The notes under the pieces are model-generated. The model was not told the origin of the DNA. It worked only from the letters and a program-made list of their open reading frames with translations, and did no database searches. A program made the translations under genes and the position numbers. Below, piece after piece: positions 47,834 through 58,300 of a DNA stretch of 64,000 bases (positions are counted from its first letter, which is position 1; each line of letters opens with the position of its first letter). Source of the stretch: Noviluteimonas caseinilytica (GTDB taxonomy: Bacteria > Pseudomonadota > Gammaproteobacteria > Xanthomonadales > Xanthomonadaceae); the NCBI RefSeq assembly GCF_018406605.1, contig NZ_AP024545.1:2976001-3040000 (forward strand), written 5' to 3'.

Positions 47834-50800
47834 CGTGATGCTCCGGTTGATGTGCGCGCGGTACGGCGGGCGGCTCGCGTTTCGAGCCATTCGTACAGCA
47901 CGGGAAGCAGGACCAGCGTCAAGAACGTCGAGCTGAGGAGCCCGCCGACCACGACCGTTGCGAGGGGTCTCTGCGTTTCAGCGCCCACCCCCGTCGACAG
48001 CAGCATCGGCACGAGCCCCAGGATCGCCACGCTGGCCGTCATGAGCACCGGCCGCAGCCGCAGCGCGGTGCCCTGCAACACGGCGTCGCGCACTGAAAGC
48101 CCCTTGTCCCGCAGCTCATTGAGGAAGCTGACAAGCACGATGCCGTTGAGCATGGCCACGCCGAACACGGCAATGAACCCGATAGCGGAAGGGACCGACA
48201 GGTACTGGCCCGTGACGAACAAGGCGATGAGCCCACCGATGGTCGCGAAAGGCACGTTCGCCAGGATGAGCGCGGCGTACTTGATCGAGTTGAACGCCGT
48301 GTAGAGCAGGATGAAGATGAAGAAGATCGTCACCGGCACGATCAGGGCGAGCTTTGCCAATGCGCGCTGCTGATTCTCGAACGCACCGCCCCATTCGACC
48401 CAGTAGCCGGGCGGCATCTGCATCTTGGACTGGATCGCCTGGTTGGCCTCTTTTACGAAGCCATCCACGTCGCGGCCACGCACATCCATCTGGATCACGG
48501 CGTACCGTTGCAGTTGCTCCCGCCGCACGAAGGAATAGCCCTCGCCGACACTCACGTCGGCGACCTCCGACAACGGCACGATCGCACCGCTCGACGTCCG
48601 CATGGGAATGCGGCGCAGTGCTTCGACCGATGCGCGCGCGTCATCCCCGAGGCGCACGGCGATGTCGAAGCGCTTCACGCCGTCGAGCAACACGCTGACG
48701 GGCTCACCGCCCACGCCGTTGCGGACGATGGTCAGCACCTCCTCGGCATTCATGCCATGGCGCGCGAGTTCGTCGCGATCGACCGCGATGCGAATCTGCG
48801 GCTTACCGATGTTCGCTTCCAACGAGAGGTCGGCAACGCCCGGTACCTTGGCGAGCACCGACTTGATGCGCCCGCTCAAGCGGTCGAGTTCCCCGAGGTC
48901 TTCGCCGTATAACTTGAGGGCCAACGTGGCGCGCACGCCCGAGATCAGTTCCTCGACACGCATCTGGATCGGCTGCGTGTAGCCGGGCACGACGTTCGGC
49001 ACCACCTTTTCCAGTGTTTCCTGCATGGCCGATTCGAGTTCCTTGATGTCGCGGCCCGCCGTCCACTCATCCTCCGGCTTGAGCGCCGTGTAAATCTCCA
49101 TGTAGTTGACGTCGGCGGTTTCGCCTTTCTCCGCGCGGCCGATCATAGCGACGGTCGTGTCGACCTCGGGAAACTGCTTGAACGCATCCGAAATCGTTTT
49201 GCTCGTGCGGATCGATTCGTCTAGAGACGTCGACGGGATGCCCGTGATGCGCCACATGATCGATCCCTCCTGCAACTGCGGCATGAACTCCTTGCCCAGG
49301 AACGGGAACAACGCGAGGCTGGCGACGAGTGAGACCACCGCGCCGACAACGACCGTGCGCTTCTTCGACAGCGCCTTGTCGAGCAGCGGGTTGTAGACGC
49401 GCTTGATTCTTGCGACCAACCAGGTATCGCGTTCTTCCTTCGGCTTCAGGATCAACGACGCCAGCACCGGGATCAGCGTCAGGCTCAACACCATTGAGCC
49501 AGCCATGGCGAAGGCGATGTTGAACGCCATGGGCTTGAACATCTTCCCTTCCAGCCCTTCGAGCGAGAACAGGGGCAAGAAGACCACGATGATGATCAGG
49601 ATCGCGAAGGCAATCGGGTTGGCGACTTCCTTCGCGGCCGCCAGCACCGCGGACGTTCGGTCGACCCTTTCTCCGTGCGCTTGGCGCTCGGCCATGATGC
49701 GGTAGGCGTTCTCCACCATCACCACCGCGCCGTCGACCATCATGCCGATGCCGATTGCCAGACCCGCGAGCGACATCAGGTTCGCCGACAACCCGAACTG
49801 GCCCATGCCGATGAAGGCGATGAGCATGGCGAGGGGTAGCGTCACGATCACGACGAGTGCCGAGCGTAAATCCCCGAGGAACAGGAAGAGGATCACGGCT
49901 ACCAGCAGCGATCCTTCGACGAGCGCGCGAACTGCCGTGCCCACTGCCTTGTCGACGAGGTCCGTGCGCTCGTAGATGGGCTTGAGCACCATGGTCTTCG
50001 GCAATGCCGCGCGGACCACGTCAAGCTTGCCCTTGACGCCTTCGACCACCTCCTTCGCGTTCTCGCCGATGCGCGCGAGCGCCATGCCGAGCACGACCTC
50101 CTCGCCGTCGCGCGTGACCGCACCGAACCGTGGCGCGGGCGCTTCGATCACCTGCGCAACATCGCGCACATAAACGGGCACGCCATCCTCCGACTTCAGG
50201 ACGATGGCGCCGATGTCATCGGCGGTCTTGAGCAGGCCGAGTCCACGCACCAGGAACTGCTCGCGCCCGACGTCCATCACGTTGCCGCCAACCTGGCCGT
50301 TGTTGGCCGGGATCGCGGACAGCACGTCGCCGAAACCGAGCCCGCGGGCGTAGAGCCTTTGCGGGTCGATGCGGATCTGGAACTCGCGCTCGCCGCCGCC
50401 CCACGAGGTGACGTCGTCGACGCCAGGGGCCGTGCGCAGGATCAGCCGCACCGTCCACTCCTGCCACGTCCGGAGGTCCATGTCGCTGACCTGGTCTTTG
50501 GTGACACCCGGCGCGCGTTCGACCGTATACCAGTAGACCTGGCCAAGCCCCGAGGCGTTGGGCCCCATCGACGGCTTGCCGTAGCCCTCGGGAAGCCGGT
50601 CGCCGATTTCCTGCAGGCGCTCGTTGACCAACTGACGGGCGAAGTAGGTGTCCATGTCGTCGTCGAAGTAGACGGCGACGTAGGACAGGCCGAACAAGCT
50701 GACCGAGCGGATTTCCTGCACCTTCGGCAACCCCGCCAGCGCCGATTCGACCGGCGTCGTCAGGAGCTGCTCGACGTCTTCGGCGGCGAGGCCGGGCGAC

Positions 50801-50955
50801 TCGGTGTAGACATTGACCTGCGCTGGCGTTACGTCGGGGAAGGCGTCGATGGGCACGCTGCGCACCGCGGCGACGCCCAGGGCGGCGACGACCAGGAAGG
50901 CGATCACCACCAGCAATTTGTAGCGAAGCGAGATCTCAACGAGGCGATTCAACAT
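47830..50955 (-). CDS. czcA: Zn/Co/Cd RND efflux pump CzcA
   Basis: The 1041-residue proton antiporter has the RND layout of twelve helices with two periplasmic domains. TM4 reads GIGMMVDGAVVMVENAYR, the Asp-Glu form of the Zn/Co/Cd (HME1-like) subgroup, in contrast to CusA here. GGGAGG precedes the ATG. It operates with CzcB and CzcC encoded upstream. Confidence 0.95.
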   Translation of the reverse strand: MLNRLVEISLRYKLLVVIAFLVVAALGVAAVRSVPIDAFPDVTPAQVNVYTESPGLAAEDVEQLLTTPVESALAGLPKVQEIRSVSLFGLSYVAVYFDDDMDTYFARQLVNERLQEIGDRLPEGYGKPSMGPNASGLGQVYWYTVERAPGVTKDQVSDMDLRTWQEWTVRLILRTAPGVDDVTSWGGGEREFQIRIDPQRLYARGLGFGDVLSAIPANNGQVGGNVMDVGREQFLVRGLGLLKTADDIGAIVLKSEDGVPVYVRDVAQVIEAPAPRFGAVTRDGEEVVLGMALARIGENAKEVVEGVKGKLDVVRAALPKTMVLKPIYERTDLVDKAVGTAVRALVEGSLLVAVILFLFLGDLRSALVVIVTLPLAMLIAFIGMGQFGLSANLMSLAGLAIGIGMMVDGAVVMVENAYRIMAERQAHGERVDRTSAVLAAAKEVANPIAFAILIIIVVFLPLFSLEGLEGKMFKPMAFNIAFAMAGSMVLSLTLIPVLASLILKPKEERDTWLVARIKRVYNPLLDKALSKKRTVVVGAVVSLVASLALFPFLGKEFMPQLQEGSIMWRITGIPSTSLDESIRTSKTISDAFKQFPEVDTTVAMIGRAEKGETADVNYMEIYTALKPEDEWTAGRDIKELESAMQETLEKVVPNVVPGYTQPIQMRVEELISGVRATLALKLYGEDLGELDRLSGRIKSVLAKVPGVADLSLEANIGKPQIRIAVDRDELARHGMNAEEVLTIVRNGVGGEPVSVLLDGVKRFDIAVRLGDDARASVEALRRIPMRTSSGAIVPLSEVADVSVGEGYSFVRREQLQRYAVIQMDVRGRDVDGFVKEANQAIQSKMQMPPGYWVEWGGAFENQQRALAKLALIVPVTIFFIFILLYTAFNSIKYAALILANVPFATIGGLIALFVTGQYLSVPSAIGFIAVFGVAMLNGIVLVSFLNELRDKGLSVRDAVLQGTALRLRPVLMTASVAILGLVPMLLSTGVGAETQRPLATVVVGGLLSSTFLTLVLLPVLYEWLETRAARRTARTSTGASR

Positions 50956-50985
50956 GGCGCGCCTCCCACCAAGGAAGAAGACTGG

Positions 50986-52113
50986 TCAGTCACCATGACC
51001 TTCTCCCAGTTGCGACTTGAGGAGCTGCGACTTGACCTCGAAGGCACCGGCGACGACGACCTGGTCGCCCGCTTTCAGACCCTCTTCGATCACGGTGTGA
51101 TCCCCTACGACTTCACCGACACGAACGGGCACGGGTTCGATCGCGCCGGCCGCGTTGCGGCGGAAGGCGACCGTGTCACCACCCATCTGCACGAGCGCGT
51201 CGGTCGGCAAGGACAGCGTTTGGCGCCCGACTTCGGCGGATTGGAGGTAGACGTCGACGAAGTCGCCGCCATGCAGGAGGTCGTCGCGGTTGGGCACTTC
51301 GATGCGAATCACCGCGTTGCGCGTGGCTTCGGAGGTGCGATGCGCGGCCCGCAGAACCTTGCCTTCGATGCGTTTACCGTCGACCACGACGATCACGGGG
51401 CTGCCGCTGGCAACGCGCGCCACAGTGCCGGACGGCAACTTGGCGTCGACCCAGACGATGGATTCATCGACGAGGCGATACAGGGTGCGACCGGGCTCGA
51501 TCCGCTCACCGACCACGAAGTCGTCCTCGGTGATGCGACCGGCGTGCGGTGCGGTCAAGGTAAATCGCCCATTGACGCCGCCCGGCGCGGTGCCGGGCAG
51601 GCCGTATGCCTGTGCCTTCGCGCGCGCACGGTCGACCGCAACCTTCGCTTCAGTGATCCGGCGACCGGCGACCGCCTCGCGGCCAAGCGCCTCCACGCGC
51701 CGCCACTCCTGCTCGGCGATACGCAGTTCCGCCTGCGCGTCGGAGACCTCGATGCTCGTCAGCGTCACGAGCGGCGTGCCGGCACGCACTTCGTCGCCCA
51801 GCTTGGCGTGGCGCCGCACGACGAGCGATTGCACCTGGGGCGTGATCAGGGTCGTGCCGTAAGCGTCGTCGAGGACCTCTCCGGGAGCGCGGAGCTGTTC
51901 GCCACCGCTCGCGGGCACCAGGTGTTGAAGGCGAATACCCGCGGCGCGCAGCGCGGCGGCGTCCATGCGAAGCACATTGGCCTCTTGTCCTTCGGCTTCT
52001 TCTTCGTGTGCGTCCGTTGCTTCTTTTTGCGTGCAGGCGGACGTCGCGATCGCCAAGGCAGCGGCGACCAGCAGGCTCAGGGGTCGGATCGATTCCATCG
52101 AATGCGTTCTCAT
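50986..52113 (-). CDS. czcB: Membrane-fusion lipoprotein CzcB
   Basis: The 375-residue adaptor has a lipoprotein signal (ALAIATSAC, acylated Cys27) followed by a short acidic segment (EEEAEGQE). The CzcB barrel-sandwich domain follows, with LVVRRHAKLGDEVRAGTPLV and FTLTAPHAGRI as its two lipoyl halves. An in-frame ATG five codons downstream is possible. The ATG overlaps the czcC stop. Confidence 0.92.
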   Translation of the reverse strand: MRTHSMESIRPLSLLVAAALAIATSACTQKEATDAHEEEAEGQEANVLRMDAAALRAAGIRLQHLVPASGGEQLRAPGEVLDDAYGTTLITPQVQSLVVRRHAKLGDEVRAGTPLVTLTSIEVSDAQAELRIAEQEWRRVEALGREAVAGRRITEAKVAVDRARAKAQAYGLPGTAPGGVNGRFTLTAPHAGRITEDDFVVGERIEPGRTLYRLVDESIVWVDAKLPSGTVARVASGSPVIVVVDGKRIEGKVLRAAHRTSEATRNAVIRIEVPNRDDLLHGGDFVDVYLQSAEVGRQTLSLPTDALVQMGGDTVAFRRNAAGAIEPVPVRVGEVVGDHTVIEEGLKAGDQVVVAGAFEVKSQLLKSQLGEGHGD

Positions 52114-53375
52114 GGGGTGCCTTCCAGTCCGGCCCAGCGTTCGAGCTGGCCGGTGGCGGCGAGGTAATCGGCATAGGCGCGCCAGACTCGGGCTTGCAGC
52201 TCCGCGCGCGCCAGTTCGGTGTCGAGGGTCTGCTTGAGCTGCAACAGGTAGTCGGCGGTGGAGAGCTCACCTTCGCGCCACAGGCGTTCCAGGAGATTTT
52301 CCCGACGCGTGACATCGGTGCCGCGGCTCTCCTTCCAACGCGACCACGCCGCGCGCGTCGTGCCGTAGCTGTCGATCGCGCGCCTGCGCTCGGCGGCGAC
52401 TTCGAGTGCGATGCGATCGACTTCCGCGCGCGCCACGGCGGCGTCAGCCTCCGCGGCGACGACTTCGGCGCGATAGGTGTTGCGGATGTTCAGCGGCACG
52501 GTCAACGTCACGCCAACGACGTTGTCGCGGGCCAGGTCGTCGTACTCGACGCGACCACCCCGAACGCCAACGGTGGGATCGGCAATGCGTGCCTTGCGAG
52601 CGACAGCGATGTCGCGCTCGGCCCCGGCTGCGGCTGCCCGCGCGATTTCGACTTCGGGCGCGTCGTCGGCGCCTTCACCGCGGGCCGGCAAGGGAAGGAC
52701 CACGTCCGGCAGGTTCGCCAATGCGGTATCGCCACCGACGCTTCGGAACCGTGCCTCGGCCTGCGCCTGCTCGGCAAGCAGCGTGGCCTGTTCGGCCTCG
52801 GCTTCGTCGCGTGCAAGGAGCGCGAGATCGCGTTCAAGCCCGGATATGTCGTCTGCCGCGAACTGCTTCCGGGCGAGGTCCGCGAAGCGCGCGAGGAGCG
52901 CCACGCGGCGTTCGCCGGTCTTAGTACGCTCCGTGGCCATGCGCCAATCGCTCATGGCTGCGAACCAGCTCCGAACGAAATCGCGCCGTTGCAGGTGGAC
53001 ACGCGCGATCGTTTCATCGACGCGCGCTGTAGCGGAAGACTCCCGAGCGCGCCGCTTGCCAGCCAGGTCGAGTGTCAGGTTGATGCCGGCGGTGGCGGTC
53101 TTGTCCGTGCCTTCGTCGTCGTAGTCGAAGGTGAGCTCGGGGTTGTAAAGCGGACGACCAGCCGCGTCCCGACGCGCGCGCGCGCCAGCAAGTTGCGATT
53201 CGGTGGACTGGTAGGTCGGATGTTGTCGCCACGCGGATTGGATCGCGTCGCGGATCGGCGCCGGGGCCCGCGGAGCAGGCTCCTGCGCGTACGCGGCGAA
53301 CAGCAGGCCCGATGCCATGACGGCAACGAGCAACCGCACGACAGACCGTCGTCGCGGCATGCGAACAAAGTGCAT
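52110..53375 (-). CDS. czcC: Outer membrane efflux protein CzcC
   Basis: The 421-residue TolC-family channel has a signal peptide (LLVAVMASGLLFAAYAQ), then two helical repeats, with LLFAAYAQEPAPRAP as the junction and DYLLQLKQTLDTELARAEL near the end. It completes the CzcCBA pump and precedes czcB with overlapping codons. Confidence 0.92.
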   Translation of the reverse strand: MHFVRMPRRRSVVRLLVAVMASGLLFAAYAQEPAPRAPAPIRDAIQSAWRQHPTYQSTESQLAGARARRDAAGRPLYNPELTFDYDDEGTDKTATAGINLTLDLAGKRRARESSATARVDETIARVHLQRRDFVRSWFAAMSDWRMATERTKTGERRVALLARFADLARKQFAADDISGLERDLALLARDEAEAEQATLLAEQAQAEARFRSVGGDTALANLPDVVLPLPARGEGADDAPEVEIARAAAAGAERDIAVARKARIADPTVGVRGGRVEYDDLARDNVVGVTLTVPLNIRNTYRAEVVAAEADAAVARAEVDRIALEVAAERRRAIDSYGTTRAAWSRWKESRGTDVTRRENLLERLWREGELSTADYLLQLKQTLDTELARAELQARVWRAYADYLAATGQLERWAGLEGTP

Positions 53376-53435
53376 TGGGAAACCCTCAGGATCGACAGGA
53401 CCTCGGCAGGGCCGAGGGACCGGAGACGTCGTCGA

Positions 53436-53765
53436 TCAGGCGATGGGTGGCCGGAGGGTCAAGGGCAACGGGGCCGAAGCATGTTCGTCGAAGCGATCGC
53501 CGAGCACGCTGGTGTTGGCGATGGCGGCTGGCGTCGCGATCGCCATGAGCACCGCCGCCGCGTGGTGGCAGTTGCAGTGCGTGCAGCTCGCGTGCATGGC
53601 TACGCCGTCGGCGCCCGCAGCGTCAGCAGGCTTATCCACCAACGCCTTGCCGGGCGTCCCCATGCCGAGATCGGCCAGCTCGTGCTGCACGCACGCCGAG
53701 GCCGAACCGATGCGCAGCAGGAGCAACAGCAGCACGAGGATCGCCAGCGCGCGGGAGTGCCGCAT
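53436..53765 (-). CDS. CzcI-like small exported His/Cys protein
   Basis: The 109-residue product has a signal peptide (ALAILVLLLLLLRIGSASA) and a mature part with CVQHELADL and ASCTHCNCHHAAAVL, a likely Zn-binding cluster, ending TLRPPIA. The place, 60 bases upstream of czcC in the same direction, is that of CzcI, a proposed regulator of czcCBA. The start giving MRHSRALAI is preferred to one 13 codons upstream. Confidence 0.72.
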   Translation of the reverse strand: MRHSRALAILVLLLLLLRIGSASACVQHELADLGMGTPGKALVDKPADAAGADGVAMHASCTHCNCHHAAAVLMAIATPAAIANTSVLGDRFDEHASAPLPLTLRPPIA

Positions 53766-53993
53766 GCTAGTGATCAGGCTGGCGGTAGCTGAGGGTGCGG
53801 GCATGGCCGTGAACGATACAGGCCGGGACCAACGTTATGTAATTTCAACGGGTCCGTGAGATGGGTACACGTGGAACACTGGTCCGTTCGCCAGTTGACG
53901 CTTGGTGGCCCGCCCGCAGCTCCGAGCCTGGGTCGTCGCTTCGGTTAAGGTTGCGCGCATTGGACGCATTTCGCTGTCAGTTGGAGGGGACCA

Positions 53994-55154
53994 GTGCGAA
54001 AACCCGTAGATCCGGAGGATGTCAAGAAGGCGATCGAGGCGACCGGATACCCCTTGGAGCACATGGTCACCGAGCGCTTTCGCGCAAACGGTTGGAGCGT
54101 AATTAGCAACCGATACTACGTCGACGACACCGACGGCAAAGCTCGCGAACTCGACCTCATCGCTTACAGAGTGTTCGAAGTTCAAGGTTACGAATTTGTA
54201 ACCACCGTTCTGGCGAGCTGCAAGAAGGAGCGCACGACAACCTGGGCCTTCCTGTCGCGCGACAAGCGGGGACAGGACCCGAACATCGAGTGGCAGCCGG
54301 TTCACTACTGGACTGACATCGAGCCCCTTCGAACGTTCCTGAGCTCCAGCGACTGGCGAAGCAATTACCTTGAGTCAAATCGCCAAGCGAAGGCCGTGAC
54401 GTTCAACATCACGCGGGACGTTTTTGCGTTTCAGGTGATTGCGCCGCCTGGTCCCCGTCAGGGCGGAAGCCCCGAAGGTACGAGGAAAGAGGCTGCCAGC
54501 CGAAACGACTCTCCGATCTTTAATTCAATATCTGGCCTAATGAAGGCGCTCGATTACGAAATTGAAGCGATCCCTGATCGAGCTGCTCAGCGTGCCTTCG
54601 CAGGGAAACGAATCTACCTGTTCCGACTCGCTGTCATTGTTGATGCGCCAATGGTTGACGTGCAGCATTCTGAAAAGACACCGAATGTTGTGGAGATTGA
54701 CCAATTGCTGCTGCTCACGCGCTACATGGTCCGCAAGCGTCATTTGGACGCGCAGGTACATTTCGTTGGCGCCGACAAGGTTGATTGGTTCATCGGTGAG
54801 ATGGAGTCTCTTGCCACGTACAACAGCGAGCATTTGCATTTGCTTCTGAATGAGTCGTACACATCCATCGCGAGCAATCGTGCCGTTCAAAATTACTTCG
54901 CAACGGTCCTGAGGAAAAGACTCATACATGCATTCAACTATCGCCTTTCGTCGGAGGGCTTGAAGGAAGGGGTCAGTGAACTTTTCGTAATGCCAGATGA
55001 GTCGGGTGGAATCATCCTCGAAGTCGACGTCGACGATGACACCGCGGATTTCTTGAACAGCGACAGCCGCACCAGGCTGTTGGTGGAAGCTGCTCTGAAG
55101 CAAGAGGCGAGGTTTACCGGGTCATTTCAAATCCGGCCAGACCTCCCGTTCTAG
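53994..55154 (+). CDS. Lone nuclease-fold-like protein at the island's right end
   Basis: I do not recognise a named family for this 386-residue protein. The N-terminus resembles a PD-(D/E)xK core: Glu22 and Glu27 (GYPLEHMVTERFRANGW), Asp54 (RELDLIAYR) and Lys77-78 (LASCKKE), though the usual Glu/Gln of motif III is replaced by Ser75. A middle region and a C-terminal helical part (HAFNYRLSSEGLKEGVSEL) follow. TGGAGGGG lies just before the GTG. Base use looks less GC-rich than the metal genes. Lone nuclease genes at island ends are often phage-defence genes; that is a guess here. Confidence 0.7.
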   Translation: MRKPVDPEDVKKAIEATGYPLEHMVTERFRANGWSVISNRYYVDDTDGKARELDLIAYRVFEVQGYEFVTTVLASCKKERTTTWAFLSRDKRGQDPNIEWQPVHYWTDIEPLRTFLSSSDWRSNYLESNRQAKAVTFNITRDVFAFQVIAPPGPRQGGSPEGTRKEAASRNDSPIFNSISGLMKALDYEIEAIPDRAAQRAFAGKRIYLFRLAVIVDAPMVDVQHSEKTPNVVEIDQLLLLTRYMVRKRHLDAQVHFVGADKVDWFIGEMESLATYNSEHLHLLLNESYTSIASNRAVQNYFATVLRKRLIHAFNYRLSSEGLKEGVSELFVMPDESGGIILEVDVDDDTADFLNSDSRTRLLVEAALKQEARFTGSFQIRPDLPF

Positions 55155-55285
55155 CCATCCACCCTTATCCGGCCGGGAACCCGCTGCACACACCCCCAAC
55201 TTTTTGTGGTTTGTGTATACCGTCGCGCATATCGAAATTCGCCCGCCCGCAGTGGCGGCCCGAATCTTGCGCAGTTTCGGAGCAA

Positions 55286-55308
55286 TTCAATTCCCCCCAC
55301 CTCCACCA
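55286..55308 (+). repeat. attR: duplicated ssrA 3' end, right boundary of the island
   Basis: Exact 23-base copy of 21346-21368, ending in CCA, with no tmRNA body upstream. The host ssrA terminator follows. Confidence 0.92.
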
Positions 55309-55315
55309 TTGAAGG

Positions 55316-55349
55316 AAAAGGCCCGCGAAAGCGGGCCTTTTCTTTTTTG
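55316..55349 (+). terminator. Original ssrA terminator displaced by the island
   Basis: GGCCCGC (55320-55326), GAAA loop, GCGGGCC (55331-55337) and a long T-tract form a strong Rho-independent terminator just outside attR. It now also closes the converging third tyrosinase gene. Confidence 0.9.
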
Positions 55350-55351
55350 GG

Positions 55352-58300
55352 TCACTTCGCGCTCCCCTCCCGGTGCGGCCCCACGTGCACATGCGTGCTC
55401 GCATCGCTGGTTTCGCCACCATCGTCGGTCACGCGCACGGTCACGATGCGGTGTTCCGTTTCCGGCACCTGCACGGTCACTTCGAACGGCGGCGCCTGGC
55501 GCGATCCCACCGGCACGAACTTCGCTTCGAACAGATCGCTGTCGGCCATGAAGAATTCGACGTTGCGGATCCTGCCGTCCGCATCCGTGGCATCGGCCGT
55601 CAGGATCACCGTGCCCGGCGCGTCGCCGGCGCGGGCCTGCAGCGTCACGACCGGCGGCAGGTCGTCGACGCCGACGACCAGGCGGTCTTCCGCGGTCGTG
55701 CGGCCTTCGCTGTCTTCGGCGACGGCGCGCAGGCGTTGCGGGCCCCTGGTCGGCGTCCAGGCGAAAGTCGTGGGGGCCGTCGTCGGTTGCACGGGCTTGT
55801 CGTCGGCGAACAACGTGACCTTGCGGAGTTCGCCGTTCGGATCGATGGCATCGACATGCAGTTGAATCGATTGCCCCGCGCGCACGAGCGCGTCATCGAG
55901 CGCGATGCGCACGCTCGGCGGTTCGGTCGCGTCCACGCGATTGCCGACCAGCGCGGCATCGAACACCAGGTCGTCCTGCGCGTTGTCCTCGTATTGATGC
56001 ACTTCCACCGCGAGCACGTTCGTCCCGGCGCGCAGCAACTCCGGCGATAGCCGCACCGGGAAATACGCGAGTTCCGCCGCCCCCGACACCGGCTTCAGCA
56101 CTTGCTTGTCGAAGTTCGTGCGATGCACTTCGCGTCCGTTGAGGTACACGACCGCGCCGTCATCGACGCGCAGGCGCAAGGTGAGGTCGCGCACCAGCTG
56201 CGGATCCTGCACGTCGAAGCGCTTGCGGAAATACGCCACCTTCGTGCCCGGCGCCACGCCGGCCATGGCTTCGAGTTTCGGCGCGAAGCCCAGCGGCGCC
56301 GGGGCTTCGGGCCAGGCGGCATCGTCGAAGTTGGTCGAGGTCCAGCCCGGCGGCGCCTGATCGGAGGGTGAAACGCGCCATTCACTGCGCGGCTTCACGA
56401 GATTCACCTGCGCGACGTCGAGCTGGAAGCGCACACCCCCGACATCCTCGCCCTTGCCGCTGCGTTGCACGACGTCGAACACCAAGGGCTCGCGCATCGG
56501 CTTCGCATCGCGCCGCAACTGCAACACGAGGCGCAACGGGAATCGCTCACCGGGCTTCAACGCGATCCCGTCCAACGCATCCTCGAATCCCTTCAACCGC
56601 ACGAACACCGTGTCCGCCGGCACGCCCTGCATCGCCTGCGCCGGCTTCACCTGTTCGCGGCCCTGCCCCGCGATCCGGCGGTACAACGCCGACGGCATCC
56701 CCACGTCGATCGTTTCGACAGACTGCCCGAGTTGCGCGAACCGCTGCGCCCCTTCGCGGAACTGCAGCGACGCCGTCATCGGCGCCTGCGTGTCGTTCTC
56801 CACCATCATCGCCATCGCCGCCATCGTGCCGCTGAAGTCGTCGACGACCTGGAGGTTGCGCCACGCCAGGTTGTTGCCGTTGCGCACGTTGGTGGTGATG
56901 TTGGTGCCTTCGGTGGTCGTCACCGGCGTCACGCGCGCCAGCAGGCCGAACTGCGTGTCGCCGAGGCACGCGTAGTCGGCGGGATTCGGCGGATACCACG
57001 GGATTTCGAGGATGACCGCCTGCCCCGCCGGCACGACGGGAATCGTGAGCGGCGCGCTGTCGTAGATCGGCGGCGACAGCACCGAGCGATCGAAGCTGGT
57101 CTTCGTCACGATGAAGCCGCCGCCCGTCGTCCACGGATCGATCGGCGAGCCGGTCGGCACCGCGCCATTCCACGGACGCAGGCCGTTGACGATGACCGCG
57201 CTGGTCGACGAGGTGCCGTACGCCGTGCCGGCTTCGATGCGCGCGGTGTTCGCGCGCTGCCAGCGCGACCACAACTGGTCGACCTTGCCGTGCAGCAGGA
57301 AGAAGAACGGATCGCGCGTGGCGGAGGCAACGACCGACATCGAACCGCCGGTGCCACCGATGTACCCGTGGTTCGCATCGTGGTTGGGCGTGGTCTCGAT
57401 CTGCACGCTGAAGTTTTCCGCGGCGTCGCTGCCGCGGTAGTTGGCCCACCCCATGTGCGTGGTATCCGACGCCGAGCCGGGCACGCCGGTGCGCAGGTTG
57501 CGCACGACGCTCGCGCCTTCCGACGCGATGGGTTCCAGCGCGGGCGACAACGGTGCGCCCATGCTCGTCCCGCCCGTGCCGCGGCCGGAGTTGCCCATGA
57601 ACCCCGACGTGTAGAGATTCGTGCCGTTGGTGCTGTTGGTCGGATCCGTCGTCCATTGCCAGTACATCAGCTTGACGCGCGGGTCGGCCTGCTGCAGCAA
57701 CAGTTCGAGGCGGTTGAGGAATTCGCGGTGCCACGGCAGGAACGCGGGGTTGTGGTGTTCCGGCGCGCGCACGTGGATCTGTTGTTGCTTCGTCCAGTAG
57801 TCGTAGCCGGTGAGCAATGCGAATTCCGGCGTCGTGGCCATCGTGATGTACGCATCGCGCAGGCGCTGGCGTTGCGTCGCGGTGGCCGTCGCTGCGTTGA
57901 CGCGCGGCTTGGTGATCTCCGCGCCCGTGAGGCGACTGGCGCCGCACACGGTCGGAAACGCATCCATCCAGCCGGACGACCACGTCGGGCCGGCCGCGCC
58001 TTTCGACCAGTACACGTGCAGATGTTCGGTGCCGGCCGACGCCGACGATCCGCGATTGCGCACGCGCACGTACACGTAATTCGGCAGGCCGTAGCGCGGA
58101 TTGCGGTATTCGGGATTCTGGTGCGCCGCGGGCGTCCAGGGCGGCGACGCGGGATTGAACGCCGTCGGGCGCCAGTTGGGATCCGGGCTGTTGCGCACCC
58201 ATATGTCTTCCGACACCCACATCGGCCCCGCATCGGGATTGGGCTGCACACCGGTGTCCGCCGGCGTGTCGCGGATGTACAGGTCTGCCTGGGCGAAGGC

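Larger units (their letters stand above)
21369..55308. mobile_element. 34-kb ssrA-integrated metal-resistance genomic island
   Basis: The island is bounded by direct repeats of the ssrA 3' end (21346-21368 and 55286-55308), begins with a tyrosine-recombinase gene reading inward from attL, and carries AlpA-like and replication-type genes followed by copper, arsenic and Zn/Co/Cd resistance cargo. Ordinary core genes resume on the far side of attR. No conjugation genes are seen, so it is an integrative element that would need help to transfer, or a non-mobilising one. Confidence 0.9.

Noticed and set aside
57270..57340. Loss of a copper B ligand in the large tyrosinase
   Set aside because: The pattern Asp-Pro-x-Phe-x3-His-x3-Asp is intact; only the non-ligand His before it is Leu.
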